Part shown: positions 53,841 to 61,969 of the stretch, in pieces
Position numbering within the stretch: position 1 is the stretch's first letter
Layout of the letters: every line of letters begins with the position of its first letter
Source: Lodderomyces elongisporus
Taxonomy: Eukaryota; Ascomycota; Pichiomycetes; Serinales; Debaryomycetaceae
Length of the DNA stretch: 64,000 nucleotides
Assembly: GCF_030384665.1 (NCBI RefSeq)
Contig: NC_083680.1
Coordinates: 777,001 to 841,000, forward strand
Direction of reading: 5' to 3'
Position numbers and translations under genes: made by a program
Notes under the pieces: model-generated
What the model saw: the letters and a program-made list of their open reading frames with translations, nothing else
Databases searched by the model: none
What the model was told of the DNA's origin: nothing

Positions 53841-54299
53841 TGTCACATTGCGACCTAAGATAGGCGCATTGTGCCCATATTTCCACAAAGTGGAAATGCG
53901 TGCCAGACTCAAAATTAGGAGTTTCTGGTACTCCACTCATCTTGAGTGTAAATAGTAGAATATAAATACCTGACTAAAGTCGCATCTTAGACTTGAGTCA
54001 AATATATAGAAACATCGATAAAATACACATTTTACGGTCAAAACAACTATAACGCAATTCCGTGAATATTCGGGAAGAGTGACGACTCCCCCGAATGCCT
54101 TCACTTACGACTTGTATGAGATAACTTACACCTTACACTTAAGAGCTTTACTATAATCATAGTGTATTCTGACATAGTAACACTTTATCGGAATGCACTC
54201 CTTCTGCAATAAATCTATTCGCTGGTACTAGCTCGCAAGGTAGCGAATTCTAGTGCACAGCAGTCGCACACTTACGAAGAGTAACGTTGCTATGTGACA
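53841..54299 (+). repeat. 3' LTR (459 bp)
   Basis: It has the same length as the 5' LTR and by line-by-line reading the same sequence. It is followed by the right copy of the GGCAG duplication (54300-54304). Confidence 0.95.
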
Positions 54300-54670
54300 G
54301 GCAGCAGCATTGATAGGAGCCAGATTCTCCCTATGTTCTGGAAGTAACGCATTTTTGTAGAATTGACATAGGATCCAACCTAGGGTTCAACCTGGGATCC
54401 GGCCTATATGATGTGAATGTATGGGGCGGGGAAAGGGGAAGAGAGTAACTGAGCACACAATTGTCCTCAAACTTGTACCCACACACCCTTTTTCCTTTTT
54501 TGTAGTCTACTTTCTGTTACTGCTGCACAATATTGGAATCACATCTTTGGTAGGGTATTAGTCGCACGCACTGCTGAGCAACTTGGATATACACGAGACA
54601 CAAAACTGTCGCACTGGTATTGCACCTTCACCAGAGATTAGTGGGCAACCTGGCCCCTCCCCCCTCCCAT

Positions 54671-56674
54671 CTAAGATTTCGTTCTCCTTCCTAATAATGA
54701 ACGCAAAGAGTTAAATAAAAATTCTGGTAGGCCCATGAAACCATTTTGTTCCATATAGTAAAGTATTTGTAGTTTTAAGTTTTCGGAGGGAAATGATAAC
54801 CACCCAGTGGGATAATTTGTGTTCATCAATGTTATGCTCTCACATGTTATAGGTCCTTCATGACGCACCTCCAAGGTTTCCGAGCTGTCTTCTAAAAAGC
54901 GAAGAACTTTAACAGCAAAGTATGCTGTTGCTGGGTTTATTGCAAGCGAGCCACGTTGTCGAATGTTAACAACATCGCCTAGGAATAAAGCTTCTTCTAG
55001 CTTTAGTCGTGATGTCATTAAGAACAAACTCTTTTGAATAGAGTTCGGCTTTGGATTTTGACAAAGAAACTTGTTTTTCCATAACATATTAATTATGTCC
55101 ATAATAAACGAGTTGTGAAGTTGCCGATCTTCTTCCTTTTTAAATGAAGTTGCTTTGTTTCCTGTAATCAAGTCGGTTGTAAGGTTCAAAATGTTTACAT
55201 CGCCTGATAATAAACCAGAATATATGAGTGTTCGATATCTGTTGCAAAACGAATTGAGGTTGCATTCTATTTGGGTACAACCGCTACCATCAGTGACTAC
55301 ACCAGCACCAGAACTAGCACCAGAACTAGCACCAGAACTAGCACCAGAACTAGCACTAACACTAGAAATACCACTAGCAACATAATTATATGATTTAACT
55401 CGTCGTAAACTAAGTAAAAGTTTTGCGGTATGCTGATATCGAAGTCTTCCGTAATATGGTATCGTTTCCATTATATAGCAAAGCACGGGGGTTTGCAAAT
55501 GTACCACATCTAGATGCAAATCAGTTGTAGTTAGTATAAAATCTAATAATTCTTTTGCTATGAAACTACTACAACTAGATTGCCCAAAGTCGGATTCATT
55601 CTTCGGTTTAAATAAATTCTTTAATGTAGAAATCTCAGCTACAACCAACTCATAAACCTTTTGCTCGTCGAATTCCTCCAAATTCAAAAAGGAAGTGTTG
55701 AGCAACCAACAAATTCGCCTAAAAGCTTTGAAGACTTTTGTGCTATGGTGATTTCCGGTGGTTTCCTCTGAAGCCCTGGAAAATATTGAAGTTTCAAAAG
55801 TGTTTAAGCTCTTTATTTCGGCTTGCGTAGCTATTATTAACTCCTTCAGTTGTTTCTCCTGAAGTAGCTCCAAGCAATCTTCAAGAACAGAATAACTATT
55901 TATGAAAGGTATCTTGTCCGAGTCTGAATCCTTATTTTCGGTGTCATTCATGATTGTTTCCTCTAAGGTTTTTGGTTTCTTGTTGTAGTTTCTCATGGTA
56001 CTCTCTCTTTTCTCGCATATTCGAGAATCCTCGCTGATACTTATATTAGATTTGAAGGAATTACTTTCGGGCTTTCTTTTGAGGTCTATGCCTCGTCTTA
56101 GTATTTCAAACTTTTGGTTAGTGAGGTTGTGGAAAAGTGCTTTGTCCCATGGGCTTAGATTATTCAAAGTATTAATAAGTTCTGGTCTCGATGACAAACT
56201 CACATCAGCAAAGTACTGGAAAAGCTCACTTACATGAGACCTCATATAGTCGTATTTTTGACAGTTTAATAGCATAGGTAGTAGTACCACAAATTCTTTA
56301 CTAGACATAGTATTCATGCTTTGCTTTATTGCATGTGAGAGCCATGTGAACATGGTTAAATCCAATGATTTCAACGTCTCCTTGGTTTTCATTGGCCACA
56401 GTTCCGAGAACCTTGAGCAACACAACCCAAAGTTGTTAACAATTCTGATCGCCGCATCGAGCGGCAACTGCAGCTGAAGGTCGTTTGGTAATTTTGGGAG
56501 GTTCTTGATTAATGGGAGTTTAATATTGTAATCTATATGAGGATCATACACAACATCCAATATTCGCTTTAAAGATATTGCCGTGTTGTTCACCTGGTAC
56601 ATAGTTTCCGCTTTTTCCTTCTTTTCAGCAAGCCTAACATCAAAGTTGGAGACTGCATCTTCAATCTCAGTCAT
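54671..56674 (-). CDS. CTF3: CENP-I / Mis6 / Ctf3 inner-kinetochore protein
   Basis: This is a subunit of the constitutive centromere-associated network. The protein has 667 residues from the ATG at 56674. The frame opens further up to 56743 but without an ATG. A CTATAG after a T-rich tract at the frame edge could be a 3' splice site, though no good branch point or donor was found. The N-terminal helical repeats (about 1-220) and the C-terminal block fit CENP-I: IINMLWKNKFL, LRFLEDSSETLEVRHEGPIT, then LKLQILYYMEQNGFMGLPEFLF. Four SSGA units (from 12-bp repeats) lie in a loop near residue 445. Yeast Ctf3 has 733 residues. Orthology is inferred from these motifs, without a search. Confidence 0.68.
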   Translation of the reverse strand: MTEIEDAVSNFDVRLAEKKEKAETMYQVNNTAISLKRILDVVYDPHIDYNIKLPLIKNLPKLPNDLQLQLPLDAAIRIVNNFGLCCSRFSELWPMKTKETLKSLDLTMFTWLSHAIKQSMNTMSSKEFVVLLPMLLNCQKYDYMRSHVSELFQYFADVSLSSRPELINTLNNLSPWDKALFHNLTNQKFEILRRGIDLKRKPESNSFKSNISISEDSRICEKRESTMRNYNKKPKTLEETIMNDTENKDSDSDKIPFINSYSVLEDCLELLQEKQLKELIIATQAEIKSLNTFETSIFSRASEETTGNHHSTKVFKAFRRICWLLNTSFLNLEEFDEQKVYELVVAEISTLKNLFKPKNESDFGQSSCSSFIAKELLDFILTTTDLHLDVVHLQTPVLCYIMETIPYYGRLRYQHTAKLLLSLRRVKSYNYVASGISSVSASSGASSGASSGASSGAGVVTDGSGCTQIECNLNSFCNRYRTLIYSGLLSGDVNILNLTTDLITGNKATSFKKEEDRQLHNSFIMDIINMLWKNKFLCQNPKPNSIQKSLFLMTSRLKLEEALFLGDVVNIRQRGSLAINPATAYFAVKVLRFLEDSSETLEVRHEGPITCESITLMNTNYPTGWLSFPSENLKLQILYYMEQNGFMGLPEFLFNSLRSLLGRRTKS
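55305..55352 (-). repeat. four exact 12-bp repeats coding SSGA
   Basis: The plus-strand unit GCACCAGAACTA is repeated four times exactly, with a diverged fifth. It is in frame within the CTF3-like gene, so copy number can change without breaking the protein. Confidence 0.95.
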
Positions 56675-57343
56675 ACGAGAGTAGTGCGTTGATAATTTGT
56701 AATTTGAGCTTGGGTTTGAACTATTTTGGCCTATAGAAAACAAAACAAGACGTAAGCACTCAAGCTTTAGCGGTTGTAAAGTATTTGTATTTCTCCCCTT
56801 CTCTCGTTCTCGCTCTAGCTTTCATTTTCTCTCTCTTTCGTTGGAAAATAGATCGAATAGAGCTGTCGATTTAGTACGCTAGTTGCAAAAAAAAAAAAGA
56901 AAAAAAAAGAAAAGAAGAAAAGAAAAAATATTGACCAAAAGGTGGGAGTCCACTGATCAAGATGCATACACTAACTTTGGATATACCCTTTTTGATAAGC
57001 TACTTACTTAAAGCAAGTAGAATTGATGTTGTGTATCTCACATGTGAATTAAAATGTTTATGAAAGAAAAAATTTTAAAAAAAAAAAGAGTTCATCTGAG
57101 AGTAGTATGATATTTGGTTTCAAAATCACGTAATTTTTTTCACCCTAAGGATAAATATGTACATCTATAGCCTGTATTGTATGCCATTGAGCTAAGCAAA
57201 CCTACATTTGTTATATCACAATCATTTTCAACCAAAACTCAATACACAGACCCCTCTTTTCTTTTTTACAGACAACTTATATAAACAAAAAAAGTACACA
57301 TCATGTCATTAAAAAGAACCGTGGCATATTCTTCTAATATACA

Positions 57344-57386
<43 letters not shown>

Positions 57387-57743
57387 GCTTGTACACTTCA
57401 ACACTTGGTAGCTCTAAGCCCAAATCTGCTAACAAATGATTAAAATAAATCAATATAGAGGTATATAGAATTATATAAAGATATAGAGATACAGGTAAAT
57501 AAAAAAATAAAAAATAAAAAAATAAAAAAAATAAAAAAATAAAAAAATAAAAAAATAAAAAAATAAAGAAATATATAATAATAATAAAAAAAAAGAAATT
57601 GAGATCCAAGTACACACGAATTAAAATAAATGGATGTCCCAAGTTTGCGGAAGTTTAAAATCTGCAAAAAGTTTAGTATCGCAGCTACTAGCAACCCCCC
57701 CTTTTTTTTTGTATTTAAACCCGGCAATCTAATATAAATAAAA
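56675..57743. promoter_or_regulatory. divergent promoter region of CTF3-like gene and APA2
   Basis: The 1.07-kb region holds an A-rich run at about 56887-56935, an AT microsatellite at about 57350-57384, AAAAAT units (57500-57570) and a T-run (57702-57709) just before APA2. No gene is supported. Confidence 0.5.
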
Positions 57744-58700
57744 ATGGAAGGATTTGAATTACCTGATCAATTCTACGAAAACACACAAGCTTTATTTCAA
57801 AAAGCACTCAAAGGAGGCTCAGTTCTTTTCAATGGTGATGGAGCTGTTGACAAAATCAAAAGTGTTGAAGTGGGTGACATAAATGTTGACTTTCAATTGA
57901 CATTGCTTACCTCTCTAATGCACAGGCCAGAAATTGGTAGTCGTGAATGTAATCCGTTTGAAAACCCTGAGCCAGAACTCACTATACTCGAAAAATATGG
58001 TCCTGAAAATGCATATCGTCTAGTGTTTAACAAGTTTCCTGTTGTTCCCAACCATTTTATGCTCGTCACCAGGGAATTTGAGTCGCAAAACTCTCCCTTG
58101 AGTCCATCCCAATTATTTGCAAGTTACAAAGTTCTTGAAAAGATTAAAAGCGAAAGTGGTGGCAAGAACGAACGGTGGTTTGCATTCTTTAATTGTGGAC
58201 CCGAGAGTGGAGCTTCGCAACCTCATAAGCATATACAATTCATGACTCAGCCTCCACAACTGGTATACAAGCCATTTTCTGATTTAGTTTTGGAACAAGC
58301 CCCGGACCCTAAGAAACCAGGCGAGATTTTCCAAAGTGAAGATATCCCATTTGCACATTTTTTGATAAAATTGCCTCGTGCAAATGATATCCTGGAAATT
58401 ACTCTTGCCACCTCCTACTCAGCACTCCTTCAAAAAACATTGACTGTGTTGAAACAGAATGATCAATACCAAATGTCCTATAATCTCATCATGACAAATT
58501 CATATATGCTAATGATTCCGCGTTCCTCGGGGAAGTACAAGGACCAGATTGGAATCAACTCCTGCGGTTTTCAAGGTCTTATATTGTGTAAGAATGAAGA
58601 GTTGCTAAATTTGGTAGAAAAAGTAGGCCCAATGAACATATTGCGAGAAGTAGGATTTTCGAACAACATTGATACATCATCGCAAGAAATACAATATTGA
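57744..58700 (+). CDS. APA2: Ap4A phosphorylase (ATP adenylyltransferase)
   Basis: The enzyme splits diadenosine tetraphosphate with phosphate to ADP and ATP, controlling the level of this stress-linked nucleotide. The protein has 318 residues. An N-terminal helical part is followed by NPFENPEPEL, the strand YRLVFNKFPVVPNHFMLVTREFE, and the HIT-like active site FNCGPESGASQPHKHIQFM (HxHxQ-type PHKHIQ at about 165). The C-terminal part has SYNLIMTNSYMLMIPRS and INSCGFQGLILC. Length and order match yeast Apa1/Apa2 (321-325). Apa1 and Apa2 are whole-genome-duplicate paralogues in Saccharomyces, so the single gene here corresponds to both. Confidence 0.93.
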   Translation: MEGFELPDQFYENTQALFQKALKGGSVLFNGDGAVDKIKSVEVGDINVDFQLTLLTSLMHRPEIGSRECNPFENPEPELTILEKYGPENAYRLVFNKFPVVPNHFMLVTREFESQNSPLSPSQLFASYKVLEKIKSESGGKNERWFAFFNCGPESGASQPHKHIQFMTQPPQLVYKPFSDLVLEQAPDPKKPGEIFQSEDIPFAHFLIKLPRANDILEITLATSYSALLQKTLTVLKQNDQYQMSYNLIMTNSYMLMIPRSSGKYKDQIGINSCGFQGLILCKNEELLNLVEKVGPMNILREVGFSNNIDTSSQEIQY

Positions 58701-59064
58701 TTTTATTTAAATCTGGCTGAAGAGTCTAGCGAGGAGATATTTATAATGAAAGATAAATAGAAATTAGACAAAGAATGTGCAATGTTTTTGTATAACTTTT
58801 AATGGCTTCTTATAGTCTTTTCCCGTGAGTCTTTCAATTCTCATTTTATTGTAACGTTTATCTTGTTCGCCGTCCCTTCTTCCCCCCCCCCCCCCTCTTT
58901 TTGCTCCTGAATGGTTATTAATGTAAAGTTTAAATTTTGGCCCTAAACACCTATAAGAGCTTGTTTTTTACTTTGTGGTAAGTAAAATCCATCAAGTCCA
59001 CTATATTTAGAAAGAAAATGTTTTTGTCTCGCTTATTACCTCTTTTGGAAGTCTAGAAATTAAA

Positions 59065-59069
59065 CCAAT
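59065..59069 (+). promoter_or_regulatory. CCAAT box upstream of QCR7
   Basis: A CCAAT lies about 170 bp before the QCR7 ATG, in the 58701-59239 intergenic region, which also has a C-run (58882-58894). Yeast respiratory genes are commonly controlled by the Hap2/3/5 CCAAT complex. Function here is inferred. Confidence 0.35.
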
Positions 59070-59239
59070 GAATAGCCAACAGAAAATGATTATACACCAG
59101 AGAACCAAGTGACCAGACAAAAAAAAAAAAAAATTAAACTACAAAGTGTTTACAGCAAACCTCAAACTGAGTTAGGTACTTCATCCATCCTCGACTTTTC
59201 CACCATACTTCATCCAACTCAACACATATATCATCAATC

Positions 59240-59760
59240 ATGGCGTCTATGACTTCTATTGTTAAGGCAGCAGACTTTGTCTTGTCTAGACCAACATTAT
59301 CAAAAGTTATTGTGCCTATTGCACAAAAGTTTACAGCATATGCTGGCTATAGGGAGATGGGATTAAAGTATGTAGTACAAATTAATGAAACGTGAACAGG
59401 GCAGTTTCATTCAAGCATATGACTGGCGATTTGGCAAGGAATGAAACCCTCACTATAATAAGATATAGAGAAATAGTACTAACAAGTGTTTTTTTTCAAT
59501 TTTCTAGATACAACGACCTTCTCATTGAAGAAACCCCAGTGATGCAAAAGGCAATCAAGAGACTTCCATCATCAGTGAGCTATGCTAGAAACTATAGAAT
59601 ACTTACAGCACACCAATTGTCTTTGTCGCACCAGTTGCTTCCAGCTGACAAGGCTCTCAAGCCAGAAGAGGATGACCATTACCTTATTCCATATATCTTA
59701 GAAGCTGAGAAAGAGGCATTTGAGAAGGCTGAATTGGACAATATCGAAGTTAAGGCTTGA
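59240..59760 (+). CDS. QCR7: cytochrome bc1 complex subunit 7, one intron
   Basis: This subunit of respiratory complex III faces the matrix near cytochrome b. The gene has exon 1 at 59240-59367 and exon 2 at 59508-59760, with an intron splitting a Lys codon. The joined protein has 126 residues, matching yeast Qcr7 (127). Exon 1 codes MASMTSIVKAADFVLSRP...YREMGLK. Exon 2 codes YNDLLIEETPVMQKAIKRLP, SYARNYRILTAHQLSLSHQLLP, and ends YLIPYILEAEKEAFEKAELDNIEVKA, all family hallmarks. Splice signals are textbook, so the structure is firm. It is convergent with DIC1. Confidence 0.96.
59368..59507 (+). other. QCR7 intron
   Basis: A 140-bp intron: donor GTATGT at 59368, branch site TACTAAC at 59477-59483, a T-tract, and acceptor CTAG ending at 59507. 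Confidence 0.95.
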
Positions 59761-59922
59761 TAAGAACCAAAACTAAAATCAGAAATGAACGAAATCAGAA
59801 TTCGAGCCAAACTATATAAATTCAGATGCGAGAGGCTGTAATTCAACAAAAGGTTATTGCATATGTTTGTACTAGTCTATAATCTATATTTGAATTCTAT
59901 ACCGTCTATCACTAAAAAATCG

Positions 59923-59927
<5 letters not shown>

Positions 59928-59956
<29 letters not shown>
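59928..59956 (+). repeat. AC dinucleotide microsatellite
   Basis: About 14 CA/AC units lie in the 59761-60051 gap between the convergent QCR7 and DIC1 genes. T-runs fill the rest of that gap. Confidence 0.85.
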
Positions 59957-60051
59957 AGCACCACCACTCCTTATTCGCTTTTCTTTTCTTTTGTTTTTTT
60001 TATTTTTTATCTTTTTTTCTTTGTATTTTTTTTCTTAAATGCTTGTCAAAC

Positions 60052-60997
60052 TCACAATCCAATTCGAAATTTCTTCAACTGCTCCAACACCAAGAATGTC
60101 ACGATAGTATGTGGCCCCAATCTAATGAATGAAGGTAACCATCCTCTGAACATGAAACTTATACCCTCTGTTTTAACTGCAGCTCTTAGTATCGAAATTG
60201 CACCTTGCCCACTCTCCCTACTGTTCATTATTCTTGTCTTGACAACATCGGCAGGCGAACACACTGTTGTGGCAACCAATCCCGCAATCAACGATGCAGA
60301 AAAGTGTGTAGACTTTTTCGAAGGATCCATCTTAACATACTCAACTAAAACATTTTTGGCCCCGTCATAGGTGACCACTTGGGATGCAGTCATCAACACT
60401 CCACGCACCAAGTTTGGGGTCAATCCTTTGTATAGAGATAGCCACCCTTCTGAACGGCACACTCTATAGAGCCCGTCTATTGCGTTCCTATAATTTCTTC
60501 GCTGATCCTTGGGTAACGCCTTGTCATTTTGCATTCGTATATTCACAACGTCTGCCGGGTTACCAACAAGTCCACCCAAGGCACCTGCAACCATTGACAT
60601 TGGCAACAATGCTGCCATACTTGGAGTTTTATTGTGTCCCAATTTCAGCGCATACTTTTCTTTTAAAAACTCATAAATCCCAAACCGAGTGGTTGAGTAA
60701 GTAGCTTGTCGAAGTAGAGAAGCAGTTAAGCCAGAGTATAATTTTGTGAAGCCTTCGTTTCGCAAAATCTGAATGATCATCGACACCAAGGACTGGCCAG
60801 GTTTCGACGCAGTTTGTAGTCGAACTTTTGCGAGGTCTAATGGATGTGTGACAAAGCACGCAACCATACTTGATAAGCCTCCGTACCAGAATCTTTTTTA
60901 TTTTTTAGTTGAAAAGTTAGTATATTAAGATAGTCCCTATTTTAAGATCAACGAAATATACATACGGGTACTGCAACTTTGTATTGGTATTGGTCAT
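60052..60997 (-). CDS. DIC1: mitochondrial dicarboxylate carrier, one intron
   Basis: This inner-membrane carrier exchanges malate or succinate for phosphate. The gene is exon 1 at 60966-60997 and exon 2 at 60052-60892 (minus strand). Exon 1 codes only MTNTNTKLQY and two bases of a Pro codon. The joined protein has 290 residues, like yeast Dic1 (298), and the junction reads QYPFWYGGLSS, matching the yeast YPWWYGG. Three carrier repeats carry the signatures HPLDLAKVRLQ, NPADVVNIRMQ and SPADVVKTRIM. The family-specific ASQVVTYDGAKN and FMFRGWLPSFIRLGP are present. Without the intron the gene would lack its N-terminal start of helix 1, so the spliced model is strongly preferred. Confidence 0.93.
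60893..60965 (-). other. DIC1 intron with unusual AAG acceptor
   Basis: A 73-bp intron: donor GTATGT (60965-60960), branch site TACTAAC (60922-60916) and an A-rich end with acceptor AAAAAAG. The acceptor AAG is rare; yeast introns nearly always end in CAG or TAG. Confidence 0.85.
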
Positions 60998-61633
60998 CGA
61001 AAGATATCTCAGCAATGTATCAATTACAACAATAGCTAGTGAATACCACTATTATGACTATACCAGCAAAACACAACAAAACAACAAAACAACAAAACAA
61101 CTATATAACCAAATGATGAATAAGAAAAAAAAAAACAGTGCCATTAGAATTAAGCACAAGAGGTGATGATCTTCAGACACAAAAAGAGACGGAGAACGAA
61201 AAAAAAAACGTATAGAAAAAAAAAAAAGAAAATCTCTATAGTATTTGCTCAGATCTCAAGCAGGAGATTAAGTCACACTTAAACTCCGGAATTATGAATC
61301 ATCATGAATCATCATGAATCATCACGAATTATCTATAACCAACAATTCTGTGCAAATAAGTTACCAGCATCTGTCGCCAATTCACGTCTATTAGAAAAAC
61401 CATCTAACAAATATAGCCAATCTTTTTGTTAAAGAGAATGTAAAAAAAACAAACTTAGCCACTGACATAGGAAATGTATAATTGCCACTTAACTTAGAAC
61501 CACTGCGTTTCATCTCATCTGTGCATATGTGTTGATTGTTAATGAACTGACAAGATCGAAACCAAAATAATCTTTATTTGGATTTGAAAGTGGCAAACTG
61601 CTATGTTTAGGAGACTTCAAAAATAAATAGTTG

Positions 61634-61969
61634 TTCTTACACATACTTTTGTTGTCGTTTACATTAGTGTACAACAGCAGTTTTTATTTATCTTACAATC
61701 TTGGTCCACATATCCAGCTCTATAGACAATTAGCGCCCCAAAAAAACAAACAACAAAGTGAAAACTTCAGAGAGCAAGTGAACAATTTGCTGATAAATGT
61801 GAAGGTCACTGACGAACTTTTGACATTTTTGGACTCATTTAAAAGGGACTGCAACGAAGTCTTTGACAAGATAGTAATGAGTACCACAGCAACTGAAACT
61901 TTCAAAAGGATATGGTCATGCAAATTATCAGACTTTGGAAAAATCGAACAAGAAAGAGAAACTATTTGA
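61634..61969 (+). other. open stretch without ATG, possible exon or relic
   Basis: A frame of 112 codons runs from after TAG (61628-61630) to TGA (61967-61969). It has no ATG until late (61877). Its second half reads like protein (VNNLLINVKVTDELLTFLDS, then charged helix-like text to KIEQERETI). It could be a second exon or a decayed gene. No donor site upstream was convincing. I recognise no family. In the 60998-61630 gap before it only A-runs and short ATCATGAATC repeats (61293-61325) are seen. Confidence 0.3.

Larger units (their letters stand above)
50400..54299 (+). mobile_element. non-autonomous Ty3/gypsy-type LTR retrotransposon
   Basis: The insertion is 3900 bp: 459-bp direct LTRs that appear identical by eye, terminal TGTCACA/TGTGACA, GGCAG target duplication, a primer-binding site three bases after the 5' LTR, and a purine tract before the 3' LTR. 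RNase H lies upstream of integrase in the pol frame, the Ty3/gypsy order. Only about 2.98 kb lies between the LTRs. I find no gag, protease or reverse transcriptase frame; the left half instead has four 101-bp repeats and stop-ridden sequence. Identical LTRs argue for a recent move, so the missing functions were probably supplied in trans. Confidence 0.9.

Noticed and set aside
59392..59507. Separate gene starting at 59392
   Set aside because: The start is GTG inside the QCR7 intron. The real protein text begins at exon 2.
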